Source: Phragmites australis (lineage: Eukaryota; Streptophyta; Magnoliopsida; Poales; Poaceae). Taken from it: a stretch of 64,000 nucleotides of DNA. Shown in pieces: positions 32,931-44,328 of this stretch. A program made the position numbers and the translations under genes. The stretch covers positions 31,189,501 through 31,253,500 of the forward strand of contig NC_084929.1 of NCBI RefSeq assembly GCF_958298935.1, in the 5' to 3' direction. The notes beneath the pieces were generated by a model, which did no database searches, had not been told where the DNA came from, and saw only the letters and a program-made list of their open reading frames with translations. Position 1 is the first letter of the stretch; each line of letters begins with the position of its first letter.

Positions 32931-34259
32931 TTTGTGAAGTGCGATGTCAGCGTCGACATGCATCCTGGCATGATAATTTCGTCAGCTGCATCCTTTAATA
33001 TGTTATCTGCCACATGGTTGTTAATGTGTTGTCCTTTAATATGATCCAGTTTCTAAATTGAGACTTTTAAGTATATTATGCAATAGAATTTAAGTAGAAT
33101 GTATGAGTAACTTATTTATTTATTTTTAAATGTAAATATATTCGTGTATCGATTTTTTGGAAAAATGATATATCCATGTATCCGTATCGAGCTGATACTG
33201 ATACTCGTATCTTTATTGGTGTTGCATAGCAAGTAACCCAACAGCTTAGACTCCCTTCAAGTAATCAATAAACTACTCAACGATCTTTTTGCTTCTATAA
33301 CCCCTAGAATGCTTCCCTCTTGTGATAACAGTTTCGTAATATAGGAACTCGGGGCCTAGAAATTTAATCTCATAAGACATACAATGAAATGGACCATGAT
33401 ATATAAAAAGACAACGGAAACCATCTCAAATTGAGATAGTCTCGAATACGAACTTTTGCAATGCAATTAGTTCTTTGGAATCCAACACCTTATGCGCAAT
33501 TGCATTAAAGAACTGACACAACCTTATGATTGCCGATCAAACTTCTCTGGCAATGAGCTTCTGAGAATGATTTATGTCGATTTCATGTCATTTACCTTCA
33601 AACATTTCATCGAAACTAGTTTTTTATGTGAAATGAGTACCGGACGAGTTTTCACATCATGCAAGAACTTGCACACATCTTTCATTCTTTGACATGGTGT
33701 ACCAAGCTGGAGGAAGGAATTATCGGCATGTGTCTTTCAGTTGAGGATGTAGCGAAGTCCACTATTTGAAGTGGCAAATATCCAATTTTCTCGTGCCTGC
33801 GTGGGGTTGCTTTTTTGTTTGGGTTCTTTTGTAAGCTGGAGAACCCAGCAGTTAACTTCCTTTCTCCCCTTTCTATGCTCGTAAGGCTTATATTTATGTA
33901 TTAAGCTGGGATACCTGTTGTTGGAGAAAAAATATATCGAAAACAAAATCCTTGAAGAAATAGGATCGACTAAAAATGCTCGGTTTAACAAGTTTCTTCT
34001 GGATGCACTGATACATTCCTTCGGCTGATATGATGTATGTATTCCAAACTTGTCAGTGCGTAGAATTCCGAAAGCAATTGTTACCAGCTCCCTGGAGGCT
34101 ACAACAGCTGCCCAGCTAGCAGGTTCCCTGTTGCCTGCGTCATGTGTTCCGTCAACTGGAAGTCTGGAACGCCTTGAAATAAATTGAATCACCATATGAC
34201 TAGATGGCTTTCAAGAACGCGAAAAGGAAAGTAACGGGCAGCTCATAAAACAGAAGTCC
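32931..34259. other. Spacer with one unexplained minus-strand frame
   Basis: AT-rich sequence without recognisable repeats. A minus-strand frame at 34195-33737 gives 152 residues (MVIQFISRRSRLPVDGTHDA...) with mixed composition and no known domain. It lies downstream of the minus-strand non-coding unit and might be the 3' end of that transcript. I would not call it a gene on sequence alone. Confidence 0.3.
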
Positions 34260-37200
34260 TGGAGTCTCTTCAACGCTAACTCCTGAAAATGGAACCCTGT
34301 GAAGCCTAGAAGGAACACAAAATAGCTTCCAGAAAGGACAATACTGGGTGTACGATCTTATAACACGCGATATAGTCTTCTCTTTTGAGTTTCAGCTTCA
34401 GAATAAAGCACTTAAGAGCTAATTGCAGTTCCCTCCACATTTTCTCATCCGGGCTTGGGACCGGCAATGGCAGTGTTAAACAGCAAACATACACGACACA
34501 GATCAGAAGAAAAAAAACACACAAACAACCAAACAATGAACCACACAAAAGTCACATGATCAGGTATAAAACCGACGGCACCATTCACACAAGAACAGAA
34601 CAATTGCACACTGGGTTATGAACGAGAACAGATCTGGAAACACAAACAAATAACATGTAAGAACGTATGGCATAAACTAGGCTCCGACTGAAAGGATATA
34701 TGTTTAACACTGTTCTTTCAGGGTTTTTTTCTCCTTTTTGGCAGGTAAGCGGTGATCAGAATGTTAGTAAGCAACGTCCAACAATCTATTCAACCAGAGG
34801 ATTGGAAAATATGCGATCATCGTCAATTATTTCATGAACTTAAAAACATAGGTTCCCCAGATAATTCAGCCAACATAATGGAAGATACCACAATCCAAAC
34901 CCGTAACAAAGAAGCTCCATCGCCACAAGAACCCAGCTTCAGAAAAATCGACCAACAATCAAAATCGGAACTTAACACAGAAAAGAGGACATGAAAGAAG
35001 TTTCAGAATGGGCAAGACCCAAAAGCGAACCATTTGTTTAAGCTTCCAATTTTGGGATGTTCCCTTCAGTGAATGTACAGTCAAATAGTCAGAAATTCTA
35101 AAGCTCAGCATGTCCATATTGCCAACATTTTAGTCACATCACCACTGTTGATACTATCTGATTGTTATTTAGAAGCTACAACCTGATCGTGCATGGGACC
35201 AGTAAACCAAGGTCAGACCCCAAATCTATAGTCATCTTTGGCACCTATGCTCAGAAACAACAAATACCAAGAATTAACCCACAAAACCATCTTCGCCACT
35301 TATGCTCACAATATAGTATCAAGAATTGATTGGTCACACAAACGAACCACAGAGTGGTGCCCTTCTCATGAAATTTGTCAAACAAATAAAATATGCAATC
35401 CTATGCCACCAAGATTATGCAAAGTGACAAATTAGTGTGCATGTGTCCAACAAGAGCATCCAATTAAAATACCAGTCTTCGACTGCATGTAGTACTCCAA
35501 AAACCATACAACTGTTTCCATCTCCAAAAACCATACAACTGTTTCCATGTCAGGATGCAATGAATGAATGTATTAATTTCACCAACTTGGTTTAAAGTTT
35601 AGCAGAGTAAGTAAGGTCACAAGGACGCTGACACTGGTACAATATCTAATTTTGTACAGTTGAGAAATCCAAGATATGATGATCTAACAAAAATGATGTG
35701 CTACAGAACAATAATCTAATCCACAACTGAATGAGCAGATAAATTGCAGACGACAGGACAAGCATACAGCAAACTAATTCCACAGATCTTCCCAACTTCC
35801 TGAAATTAATTAATCCAAATCAGAAATAGCTCAATTCAAGTGATGATCTCTCCCGTTCTAGGATCCTCATTTCATGCTATAATCAGTGCAGACGAATGCA
35901 CAACCCAAACCATTGGGAAGATCTACTAGATTATCATAATCCTCTTTCAGTTGCCAAACGCCAAGTCACAACCTCATAACTTTTGGTGTCTACTAGATTA
36001 TTGCTTGGACTACTTGTGCAAGGAAGATGGAGAGCCGGCCATCAAGAGTTAACCAAGTAGCATGCTTCAAAGACCACTAATCAACGCAACCACATAAAAT
36101 TGCAAGTTGAAGCATCCAAATCAGCCGTGGAACCATTATGCTTCATGATCTATCAAAATTATTAAGTGACCAAAACGGTTAACGGCTCAAAGCTGCACCA
36201 AAAAACAGTGACTGCCTTAGGCATGCAAGTCAAGGAAATACCAACAATCTGTAGAATTGTCACAAAGGAAACCAAAGCATATGCTTCGAAAGTTCACTGA
36301 TCAGAAAAGTCAGCCATCATACTCGGTTCTAATCACTGCAAGCTTGCACCAAAGCTCCGCAGTAAGATACTTTTTGTTCCTAGATCTTCCATTCCATGTC
36401 CCCAAACACTACAAATCAATGCAAATTATAATCCGCACCATGATGACTTCTACACAAATTTTCAAGTGTATAAACACAGAAACCAGAATAAGAATCCAAT
36501 ATGTGTTTTCAGATCTGAGGTCCAACATTCCACTTCGAGTTAATATCTCGTTCTGTCATAGAAATGAACAAATCAAGCTTCACAATGATCTAGCAGGAAC
36601 CAGGAAGGCAAACAAAAAGACTCCAGTTCCAACCGAAGCGTAGAGAAACTTGTCACTTGCCACAATATCCCTTCTTCTCAACCAGCTGTGCGAACTAGGA
36701 ACTACAATACTAAGATGACATACGGACTGTCCAAGCAGAAGGCGACAATTTTCAACTAAATAACAAGATTAATAGAAGAAATGAAGAGAGAGGAGAAAAA
36801 CTGAAAATATTTCAGTCAAAAGATTTTCCTTTTTGAAGAAAACAAATTAAGGAATGATCCTTTCTTGGTTTTGAACAGTAAAAAAAAGTTTCCATCATAA
36901 TTTATCAAATAGTTCAAGGTAACAATCGATTTGCCAATCCATTTTTTTTTCAAATTTCACTATTACTTAAAGAGTCAATTGTTAGGTTTTCTACAAAGAA
37001 GTGGTAGTAAACAAGCTAAGGGCATCAACCAAAGAGATGAAGCATAAACATCTGAATCAGGACTTGAACCAGGGAAATAAATAGAACTCGCAAGGACAGG
37101 CTACGTATCAGTACATCTAAAAAGAGACCAAATGAATTAATCCACATCAACAACCAGATGTTATTCTGTTCCTGTTAGCTACTTAGCTTAGTGAAAATCT

Positions 37201-40200
37201 CCTTGTGGATTAAACATTACTGAAAGAGTACTTATAGATTAATTAAATAGAAATGGAAGAAATCAATTCTTATGACCATAAGGAGGACCAATGCAAATCA
37301 TTTTGCGAAATAAACTAACAGAAGTTGAAAAAGGAGAAGAATAAAAAGCATCTGCAAACATATTCTTCTCAGCTTCAGATTGATCTTGCAAAATCAACTA
37401 GGTACCAATAGTGAGTGAGAAATTATTCCTCTCTTTTTTCTGGAAAACAAATAGTGAAAACCTGCACAAATGGATGAAGCCTGAGAGCAGGATCATGCAA
37501 AATTGCAACTATTAACACTAGGCTGAGGAGTAAGGGCTGTTACTAAACCATAGATCAAGGAGCATGTGAAATTATTGACCGGAGGGAAGAAGAAAGCCAT
37601 AGATGAACAACGTCCAGAACTCGGATTGTCAAAATCCATCCATGCTTAGCCCACCAATTGCTGGATACCAACCAAAAAGCAGTTAACTGAACTCACAGAA
37701 GCGGATCAAAAATTAAAGGAGAGAAGTAAAGGCAGCAGGCGCAAGGGTTAGTGTAAACTCTGGGCAGAAGGAACAATCCATAAGATGACCAGACAGAGTC
37801 TCAGCATCCAAACTTGAACCCAATTACCGGAAACCAACCAAAATACAATTGATTAAAATCGGACAAGCGGACTGAAAAGAATATGCCAATCAAGTGGTTA
37901 GGAATCAAAGCAATTAGTTCAAACTATAGGCACACAGTTTGTTGCAGAAGTAGAAACTTCAACCTAGCACAGAGCCTTAAGATAGCCTACCCCTGCAGAT
38001 CAGTCCGAATATTAAAACTATGTATTAATATTGGGTATTCGTTAGCGCATTGGAGAAGGATTTTCAATGATAAGTAGACAGTGTATTCTCAGCACCAGAT
38101 TACTCGCACAAAATCGACAATGATAAACCTGCAATGAGCAAGAGACCGTTCTATAGTTCCCGTCCATTTTGGGGGAATCTGCATAGAAATCGAGGTGCAT
38201 CAAATGATGCGGGGGAGGGATAAGAGAGGTCATGCACACAAACTACACCAGCATTGATTGGAAATTCTATTTCAGCATCTCTGAGTGCCATACACTTTAC
38301 TCTCCATGCAGATGTCTGCATGCATCGAGTCACTGATCGAAGAAAATAACCAGAAGATGTTAATCGGACGAAGGAACTAGCAGCATCCCTTATAACTTAA
38401 ACTCTGCAGCGCGAAAGAACACCCCCGAAACCATATATTTTCAGTTGCTGGTGAAAAAAGGGAACTACAGATCAGAAAGGACGGAGACAGAAATTAAACT
38501 GTGCAGATCAATAAATGAGAAGTGAGAGGCTAGAGCATATCCAACAAAGTGTTTCCCCATCTATGATGTCCACCTCGGTCAAAGCTGAATCCACCTCCAA
38601 ATTGTCCTATGCACATTGGACTGATGATTCCAATCAAGTTTGTTACTGATAACAATACAAGGAACTTCATGATGGTAATATCACCATAATTCACAAACTA
38701 TTTAACCATAACCAAACCTCTACCCCCCCAATTCAATCTCCACAACGTCCTCCTGCATCTTTGGACATAAACGAGCCACAAGCGAGATCAGCTTATACAA
38801 ATACTGAAAATCAGTCCAGGGTCTCAAACCTCGCATTATTACTGGATAATGTAACTTCACTGATCCATCGTACGAGCAAGCTTAAGAGCATGAAGGTATC
38901 ACACAGCGAACCATTCAGATCTGAAAGCACCCAATCCAAGTGACAGACAAATTAACCTAAAGGACAGTGCGCTAGCTCTAACCTGCCCCAATTTCCAATG
39001 ACTGGTTTTGCCACTAGGAGCTCCAATAACAATCAAATCCTGCAAACAACGTGGGAGAAGGCAAGCACAAAACATAGATATCGGAAATAGATGAATCAAA
39101 TCAAACTAGATTAAAACTAGGGATCACAAACCGTACATCACAACCGAATTGAACACAATACCAGTCAGATGAGCTAAAAGATCTGCGAACACAGAAAGGC
39201 AAGCAAGAACCAAAATTAAAGCTGTGCGCGAGACACATGTAGAATAGAAGTGAGTGTCAAGGCGTAGAAGGGAGAGCATAGTTTTTGCATTTCTAGGATT
39301 CCATTTAGCTTGAAGGTCCAAAACATGCTTGGTATCTTCTGCCACTGCAGATTAATCCGAATATCCAAAATTCTCATTAACAATTTTATAATTTCATATT
39401 AACATGCTGTCGAAGTAATGATGAACTAGGAGAGGTTAGAAGTACTGCCAACAGATTTCACTCGGCATTGGATTGCCCTTGCAAGAATATCGACTAGTAA
39501 CCTGCGATGAGCAAGAGGCCGTTCTATAATCACTATCTATTTTTGGACATAAGTCTCAAATGAATTAGAAAAGGTGTTAGTTAAAAAGAACTGCAGAGAG
39601 ATTCCACCCGGTACCAAACTGCTCTTGGTAGTATCAGCTAGGGACCTGCAATGACAGACCATTCTATGGTATCGACTTAGACAGTGGAAGCCCTTAAACA
39701 GCAGAAACATTCATCAAATAAGAAGGGCAGGGATAAAGCCTGATCAGACGATGACAGCAATACCGGCCGCGGCTCTATCCGCTGTGATATCTGCGAGATC
39801 TAAGAATTAATAGCAAAGCACCAATGATAGCCTATGAGGAAAAATAGTTACGTAAAGGAGATTAACAGGATTGTTGTTGACTAAAAAACTCGCGGCACCC
39901 TGACAGATCCGATTGCTGTACAAGAAAGGAACTTGTCGGTAACCCATACGATCCCATTGCTGGAGAGAAACCAACAATCCAAATATCAGAATTTAGTGGA
40001 CAGAAATTGAACCACGCAGACCAATAAATCAGAATGAGAGGTAGAGAATATCCAAACGATGCTGTTCTTCCGTGACTATGAACTCCCGTCCAGTCAAATC
40101 ATCGTCAAAACTTCCATCAAGGGCTGTCAAGCTTCCTGATCACTCGCATCACAATCTTCACATCACAAACAACCGTGAAACAGATAAAAAGCAACCAATG

Positions 40201-40905
40201 GATCATAGGCAAACCTCCACCCTTCAACACATCTCTCCCTAACCAGAAATCACCCGTCCTTCAATTCGTCTTCATCTACAGGAGGACAAACATATACCAC
40301 AACCGACATCAGCGGTTACAATAAGAATCTACCCAGGGCCTCGTATCCACCTGGTGTCCGGGCAATCACCCATGATTTAACCATCGGAGGCGACCGCTCG
40401 ACAATATATGAGGTCAGACGTTAAGATCACCGCACAGCGAACCAGTTGAGCCTGAAACCACCGAATCCAGATGACGAAACCAATGAAACGAACGGATCCG
40501 AGACACACTGACCTGCCTGGACCTCCAGGGCCTGATCCCCTCGCCACACGTTGCCACCCAGAGCTTCATCTCCCAAACGGATCCAACCCTGCACCCACAC
40601 GCTGAGAAGGCGCACACGAAACACAAGGATCGAAACAAAGACTAGAGACGAATCAGATCGAAGAAAAAATAGACCGCAAACCGAACAACTCGATCAATCC
40701 CGAATCACTCCCGTGAGCTGAGACATCTGCGAGCAAGGAAAGGCAAGATCGGCCACACAAATCAAGCGGAGAAGAAACCGACTCGACTCAGCTCGAAATC
40801 GAAACGAGAGAAGTAAGAAAAAACGCAAGCGCGACGCGACGTGGCGTCGCGACTCGCGACTGGAGACGAAAAGTCGCCGAACACCAAACCAAGGGAAGAA
40901 AGCCA
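34260..40905 (-). ncRNA. Candidate long non-coding transcription unit (minus strand)
   Basis: A GC-rich promoter with a TATA box (40937-40945) points leftward. Its 5' part reads like a plant 5' leader: T/C-rich, then several GC-richer exon-like pieces with good splice signals. Examples on the minus strand are an acceptor at about 39040 opening GATTTGATTGTTATTGGAGC and closing GGGGCAG/GTTAGA, and a related piece near 40590-40515 (GGTTGGATCCGTTTGGGAGA ... CAG/GTCAGT). Acceptor-like CATTGCAG/GT sites recur near 38131 and 39638, with a related CATCGCAG/GT near 39501. No frame of useful length survives across 34.3-40.9 kb. This could be a long non-coding RNA, a host for small RNAs, or a decayed protein gene. 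The 3' end is a guess. Confidence 0.35.
38500..40790 (-). repeat. Diverged direct duplication of the 5' part of the non-coding unit
   Basis: Sequence at about 40010-40790 reappears, diverged, at about 38500-39230, offset roughly 1.5 kb. Matching landmarks are CACAGCGAACCATTCAGATC (38900) with CACAGCGAACCAGTTGAGCC (40432), AGATCTGCGAACACAGAAAG (39178) with ACATCTGCGAGCAAGGAAAG (40724), and GCAGATCAATAAATGAGAAG (38506) with GCAGACCAATAAATCAGAAT (40018). A shorter repeated phrase, CCTGCAATGAGCAAGAGACC (38129), recurs at 39500 and, more decayed, at 39640. Confidence 0.6.
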
Positions 40906-40936
40906 GAGCGCAAGGGGAAGAGACCGTCCCTTGGGC

Positions 40937-40945
40937 GTGATTTAT
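40937..40945 (-). promoter_or_regulatory. TATA box of the minus-strand unit
   Basis: The minus strand reads CCTATAAATCACGCCC within a GC-rich block (about 40830-41270) rich in CpG. The expected transcription start is near 40905, and the C/T-rich sequence after it fits a plant leader. Confidence 0.55.
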
Positions 40946-41279
40946 AGGCGGGGAGAGGCGGTGGAGGGACCAGGCTGGCGCCAACCGAAGCGGAATCCTT
41001 GCCGGGCACGGCTCTGCGCTGGCGTGCGCGGGGACGTTGGCCGGCTGGCCGCTGGGCAGAGCAAAAGAGGGAGGTGGAATTGGTACTCGGGTTGGATGTG
41101 GACTCGGTCGGTCGGTCTGGGGTGGTTCGTGGCTGGCAGGTCGGTAACGCCGAGGTATTCGCGTGCGGACCGGGAAATTTCTAGGCTGCTCGGGAGCCTC
41201 GCGGGCCACATCCCACGTGCGGGGCTTCATTGCCGACCGTTGGCCTAATCTCGGGTGCGGAACCACTGCAGGGGAAATA

Positions 41280-42796
41280 ATCTGTGCAATGTAAGTTAAT
41301 TTATGGTATGACACGTAATAATTTATCATTATAAATTTATGATAAACTAAATAAAATTATATATGGTAAAATAAAAAAGAAATAAATTACTACTACCATG
41401 CTATAAATAAATAGAGTCAAAGCCACAACTACATTAGACTAGATCTCATTGGAATATATTCCATGCTGAAGCAATGGTGCCGGTTGTATTTGGACTCCAG
41501 TTCAGAGTCAACCGGCACAGAATCTATTAAAGTGTAGCGATTGTTCACGTGGATCTTCCGTATGTGAATGTATGTATATAACGATATGTATGTATATGTA
41601 TATGTATATATATACATGTATGTGTACGTGCACTTAATTTTTTGCAAAATTTAAAAAAAAAATAGTGAAAGTAATAATAGTTATATTAATAAATCGGTTG
41701 AAATACTCTAAAATGCATAAGAAAATATCTAAAACTAAAAAAATGAAACAAATTTAGTTAGGTTGTATTACTATCGTCTATATATTAAATTATATACATA
41801 CATGAAAGTATTATTATTTTTTCATAATAAAATAAATATGTTAAATATTGATAAATTCATAAATGAATATATTAAATATTAATTAATTAATTAATAAATA
41901 TTTATATGTTTAAAATTAATGAATTTTTTTTAGTCTTCTCTTATCATACTTATAAAAAAATATGCGTGAAGTAGACGTGTCAATCCGCTAACGAAAATAA
42001 ACGGAGCAGTCAATTACGACAGGAGAGTTTATCTCATCTTTAGACTGCTAGGGACACCGTAATCGGTTGTACTGGTTCTCATGACAAAATTATGTCTCAA
42101 TTCTCATAATCTCCATAGTGATTTCATGACAGTGTTGAAGAAAGCACTATAGTCCCTTCATTTCAAAACATAAGGTGCCATTTGATTCAGTACAATTTTT
42201 AGAACTAAACTTTGGTAATTAATTTCTCACATAATACGCTGTTCGTTACAACAAAATCGTAACCATAAGAAAACGTTTTCAAATATCAATCAATGGTACG
42301 TTTTTTTTTTTTGCTACATCCACGTACTGATAGGGTAATATTGATAAAAACCAAGAAATTTGAATCTTAAAATACATGATAGTGCTTTAAGAAAAGAGAT
42401 TGAGCGAGTATTACTAATGAACCAATTGCAGTAAAAAAAAAAGCCAAAGAAACATAAAATTTCCTTCTACGAAAAGCATAAAATTTTCTTCCGTCGATTG
42501 GGTCAGTAGAAGGCCCGCGTAGGTACTTATGAACATGAAGAGGCCCACGTAGTTCTCAAAGCTAGCATCCTGGCCTGACTTCTACCACATTTTCGAGCCC
42601 AGCCTATGTTTCTGACCTAGGACGAGCCAACCCGTCCCGTTCCTCACTCAAGCCCAGCTCTGCCACCTTTGCATGGGCCAAGCCGCCGAGCAGCAGCAAC
42701 CACTTGACTAGGGTTAATTAATTTTTTTACGATAACAACTTCCCAAAGCACATCTACGATGTACCAAAATACTACCTAAGCTAAAAAAAAACACTC
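41280..42796. other. AT-rich spacer
   Basis: Very AT-rich from 41280 to about 42480, with an ATGTATGTATATGTATA run near 41580-41620 and TTAATTAATTAATAAAT near 41880. From 42480 to 42720 there are GGCCCA/GGGCC-type motifs (near 42511, 42551 and 42686), a possible promoter for the plus-strand frame at 42861. No gene or clear element is seen. Confidence 0.4.
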
Positions 42797-42860
42797 TTGT
42801 TTGTCACTTTGAGCTATTTCCAACCGCCACCTAATATCTTTATTTTTTATCCTTACCGAT

Positions 42861-43646
42861 GTGGAATCTCACGAAAAATATCCACTCTACCGCTCATTTC
42901 TCCCTCACATCTTCTCTCAGTCGAGCACCATGCCATCGAGCACAGATTCACTAGGCCCGATCCAAGAGAATTACGGAGGAAGGTCACTAAGGTCTTCTCC
43001 GATCGATTCCCACGCAAATCCCATTGTCTTCTGGTTGAATCGAGCTCCGCACCCGCGTTCTTCCCTAGCGTCGGTGAGCCTCTTCGCCACTTCACCGACG
43101 CGTGATCGTGTAACAATTTCACCAATCGGGGAATGGTTCTCCAAACCAAAGCTATTGCATCGTGTGGAGAAAGGAATAGAACCCGGAACTACTGGATGTG
43201 CTCCCCGTCCCAAACGAAGAAAAATTATCCCTCTCCATTCCTGTCCTCGCTCGCAAGGACTATTTTCTCTCCATCACAGTCCCTGTGTGGGGAATAGGGA
43301 CCCGATGGGGAACCCGCCCTTGCTAACAATTAAGCAAACGGATGTCGGAGGGCGTATTGTGGGCGCAGGCTCGAAAGACGAGACCATGTTATCGTCGTTC
43401 GCCATGCACATCGTCTTTACCATGCTCATTGGACCTGCGGATCACCGCATGTCGGCATCTCGGCATGTCACCGTGTGTGGGCGGCTCGATGCGTCACCAC
43501 ACGTTGATCGATCGACGCATCATCCTGTGCCGCTGTGCATGAGGGATAGAGTAGGGATGGAGGGAGCCAACATCAAGGGACACCAGAAGGAGTTCTTCAT
43601 CTCCAATTCCCCGTCCTCCCTGTCAAATCAAAACAACAATTCCTAA
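42861..43646 (+). CDS. Hypothetical 261-residue protein, doubtful
   Basis: An open frame starts MESHEKYPLYRSFLPHIFSQ. It is basic, Ser/Pro-rich and without a known domain. A segment near 43260-43320 (GGGGAATAGGGACCCGATGG) resembles the repetitive GGGGA/TCCCC phrases found in grass repeats, and similar sequence appears again near 44013. The frame could therefore be a chance opening in repeat DNA. The site-II-like motifs upstream are the only positive sign. Confidence 0.2.
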   Translation: MESHEKYPLYRSFLPHIFSQSSTMPSSTDSLGPIQENYGGRSLRSSPIDSHANPIVFWLNRAPHPRSSLASVSLFATSPTRDRVTISPIGEWFSKPKLLHRVEKGIEPGTTGCAPRPKRRKIIPLHSCPRSQGLFSLHHSPCVGNRDPMGNPPLLTIKQTDVGGRIVGAGSKDETMLSSFAMHIVFTMLIGPADHRMSASRHVTVCGRLDASPHVDRSTHHPVPLCMRDRVGMEGANIKGHQKEFFISNSPSSLSNQNNNS

Positions 43647-44238
43647 CCTCCCTACACCTCCAGTCGAGATGACCCCATCTGCGATCTGCCGACGACGAGG
43701 AGAGCCAAGGCGATGGCTTGGCCAACAAGGGGAGGCCGAGGGAGGTGAAGCTTCTTGTGGCTGCGATGACGACCAAGGAAGTGCGATGGCTGGGGTAGTC
43801 GGTGTGGCGGCGGCGACGACGACCAGGGAGGTGTAGCGAGCAACTAGGGTCAGGGGTGGGTGCGACCAGGGAGGCAGGGACTCAAGTCAAGATCAGCACT
43901 TAGGGTTAATGAGTAAGGATAGTTGGGCTGGACACTTATCATATAGGTTAGGTTCTAAATTGAAAGTGGACTAATTGAGTTAATACATATAAAGTCTATA
44001 TATTTGATGGCCCGTGGGGAAATAGGGACGGATCCCCACCCTCGACGTACCCAACGAAAAGAGAACTTTACTCATATTAAACCTCCACAAGAAAATTGGC
44101 CAATCTCTATCTCTGAATAGGGGTGGGAAACAAGGATCAGGGCTGTTAATATCCCTAGGGGTCATACGTGGGAGAGTGGCAATTTTTTTTTAATTAATCC
44201 CTCGACCTGCCAGCTCGAAAAAATTCCCAAGAACCAAC
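43647..44238. other. GC-rich then repeat-like spacer
   Basis: The part at 43690-43850 is rich in GGCGACGACGA-type sequence. The part at 44010-44160 contains GGGGAAATAGGGACGGATCC and a GGGTGGGAAACAAGGATCAG phrase, similar in style to 43260-43320, so both may belong to one decayed element. There is no gene. Confidence 0.3.
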
Positions 44239-44328
44239 TCACCCTCCGCCGCGCACTCCCGTCCTCCGCGGCGCCACCTCCCGGCTCTCCCCTCTTATCC
44301 GCCTCCGGCGCGGGCGCGGTGGGAACGA

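Noticed and set aside
36257..36643. 128-codon plus-strand frame in the non-coding unit
   Set aside because: Mixed composition, no domain, no promoter, and antisense to the presumed transcript; probably chance.
40694..41329. 211-codon minus-strand frame over the non-coding unit's promoter
   Set aside because: It runs through the TATA box; the Pro/Arg-rich product is an effect of base composition.
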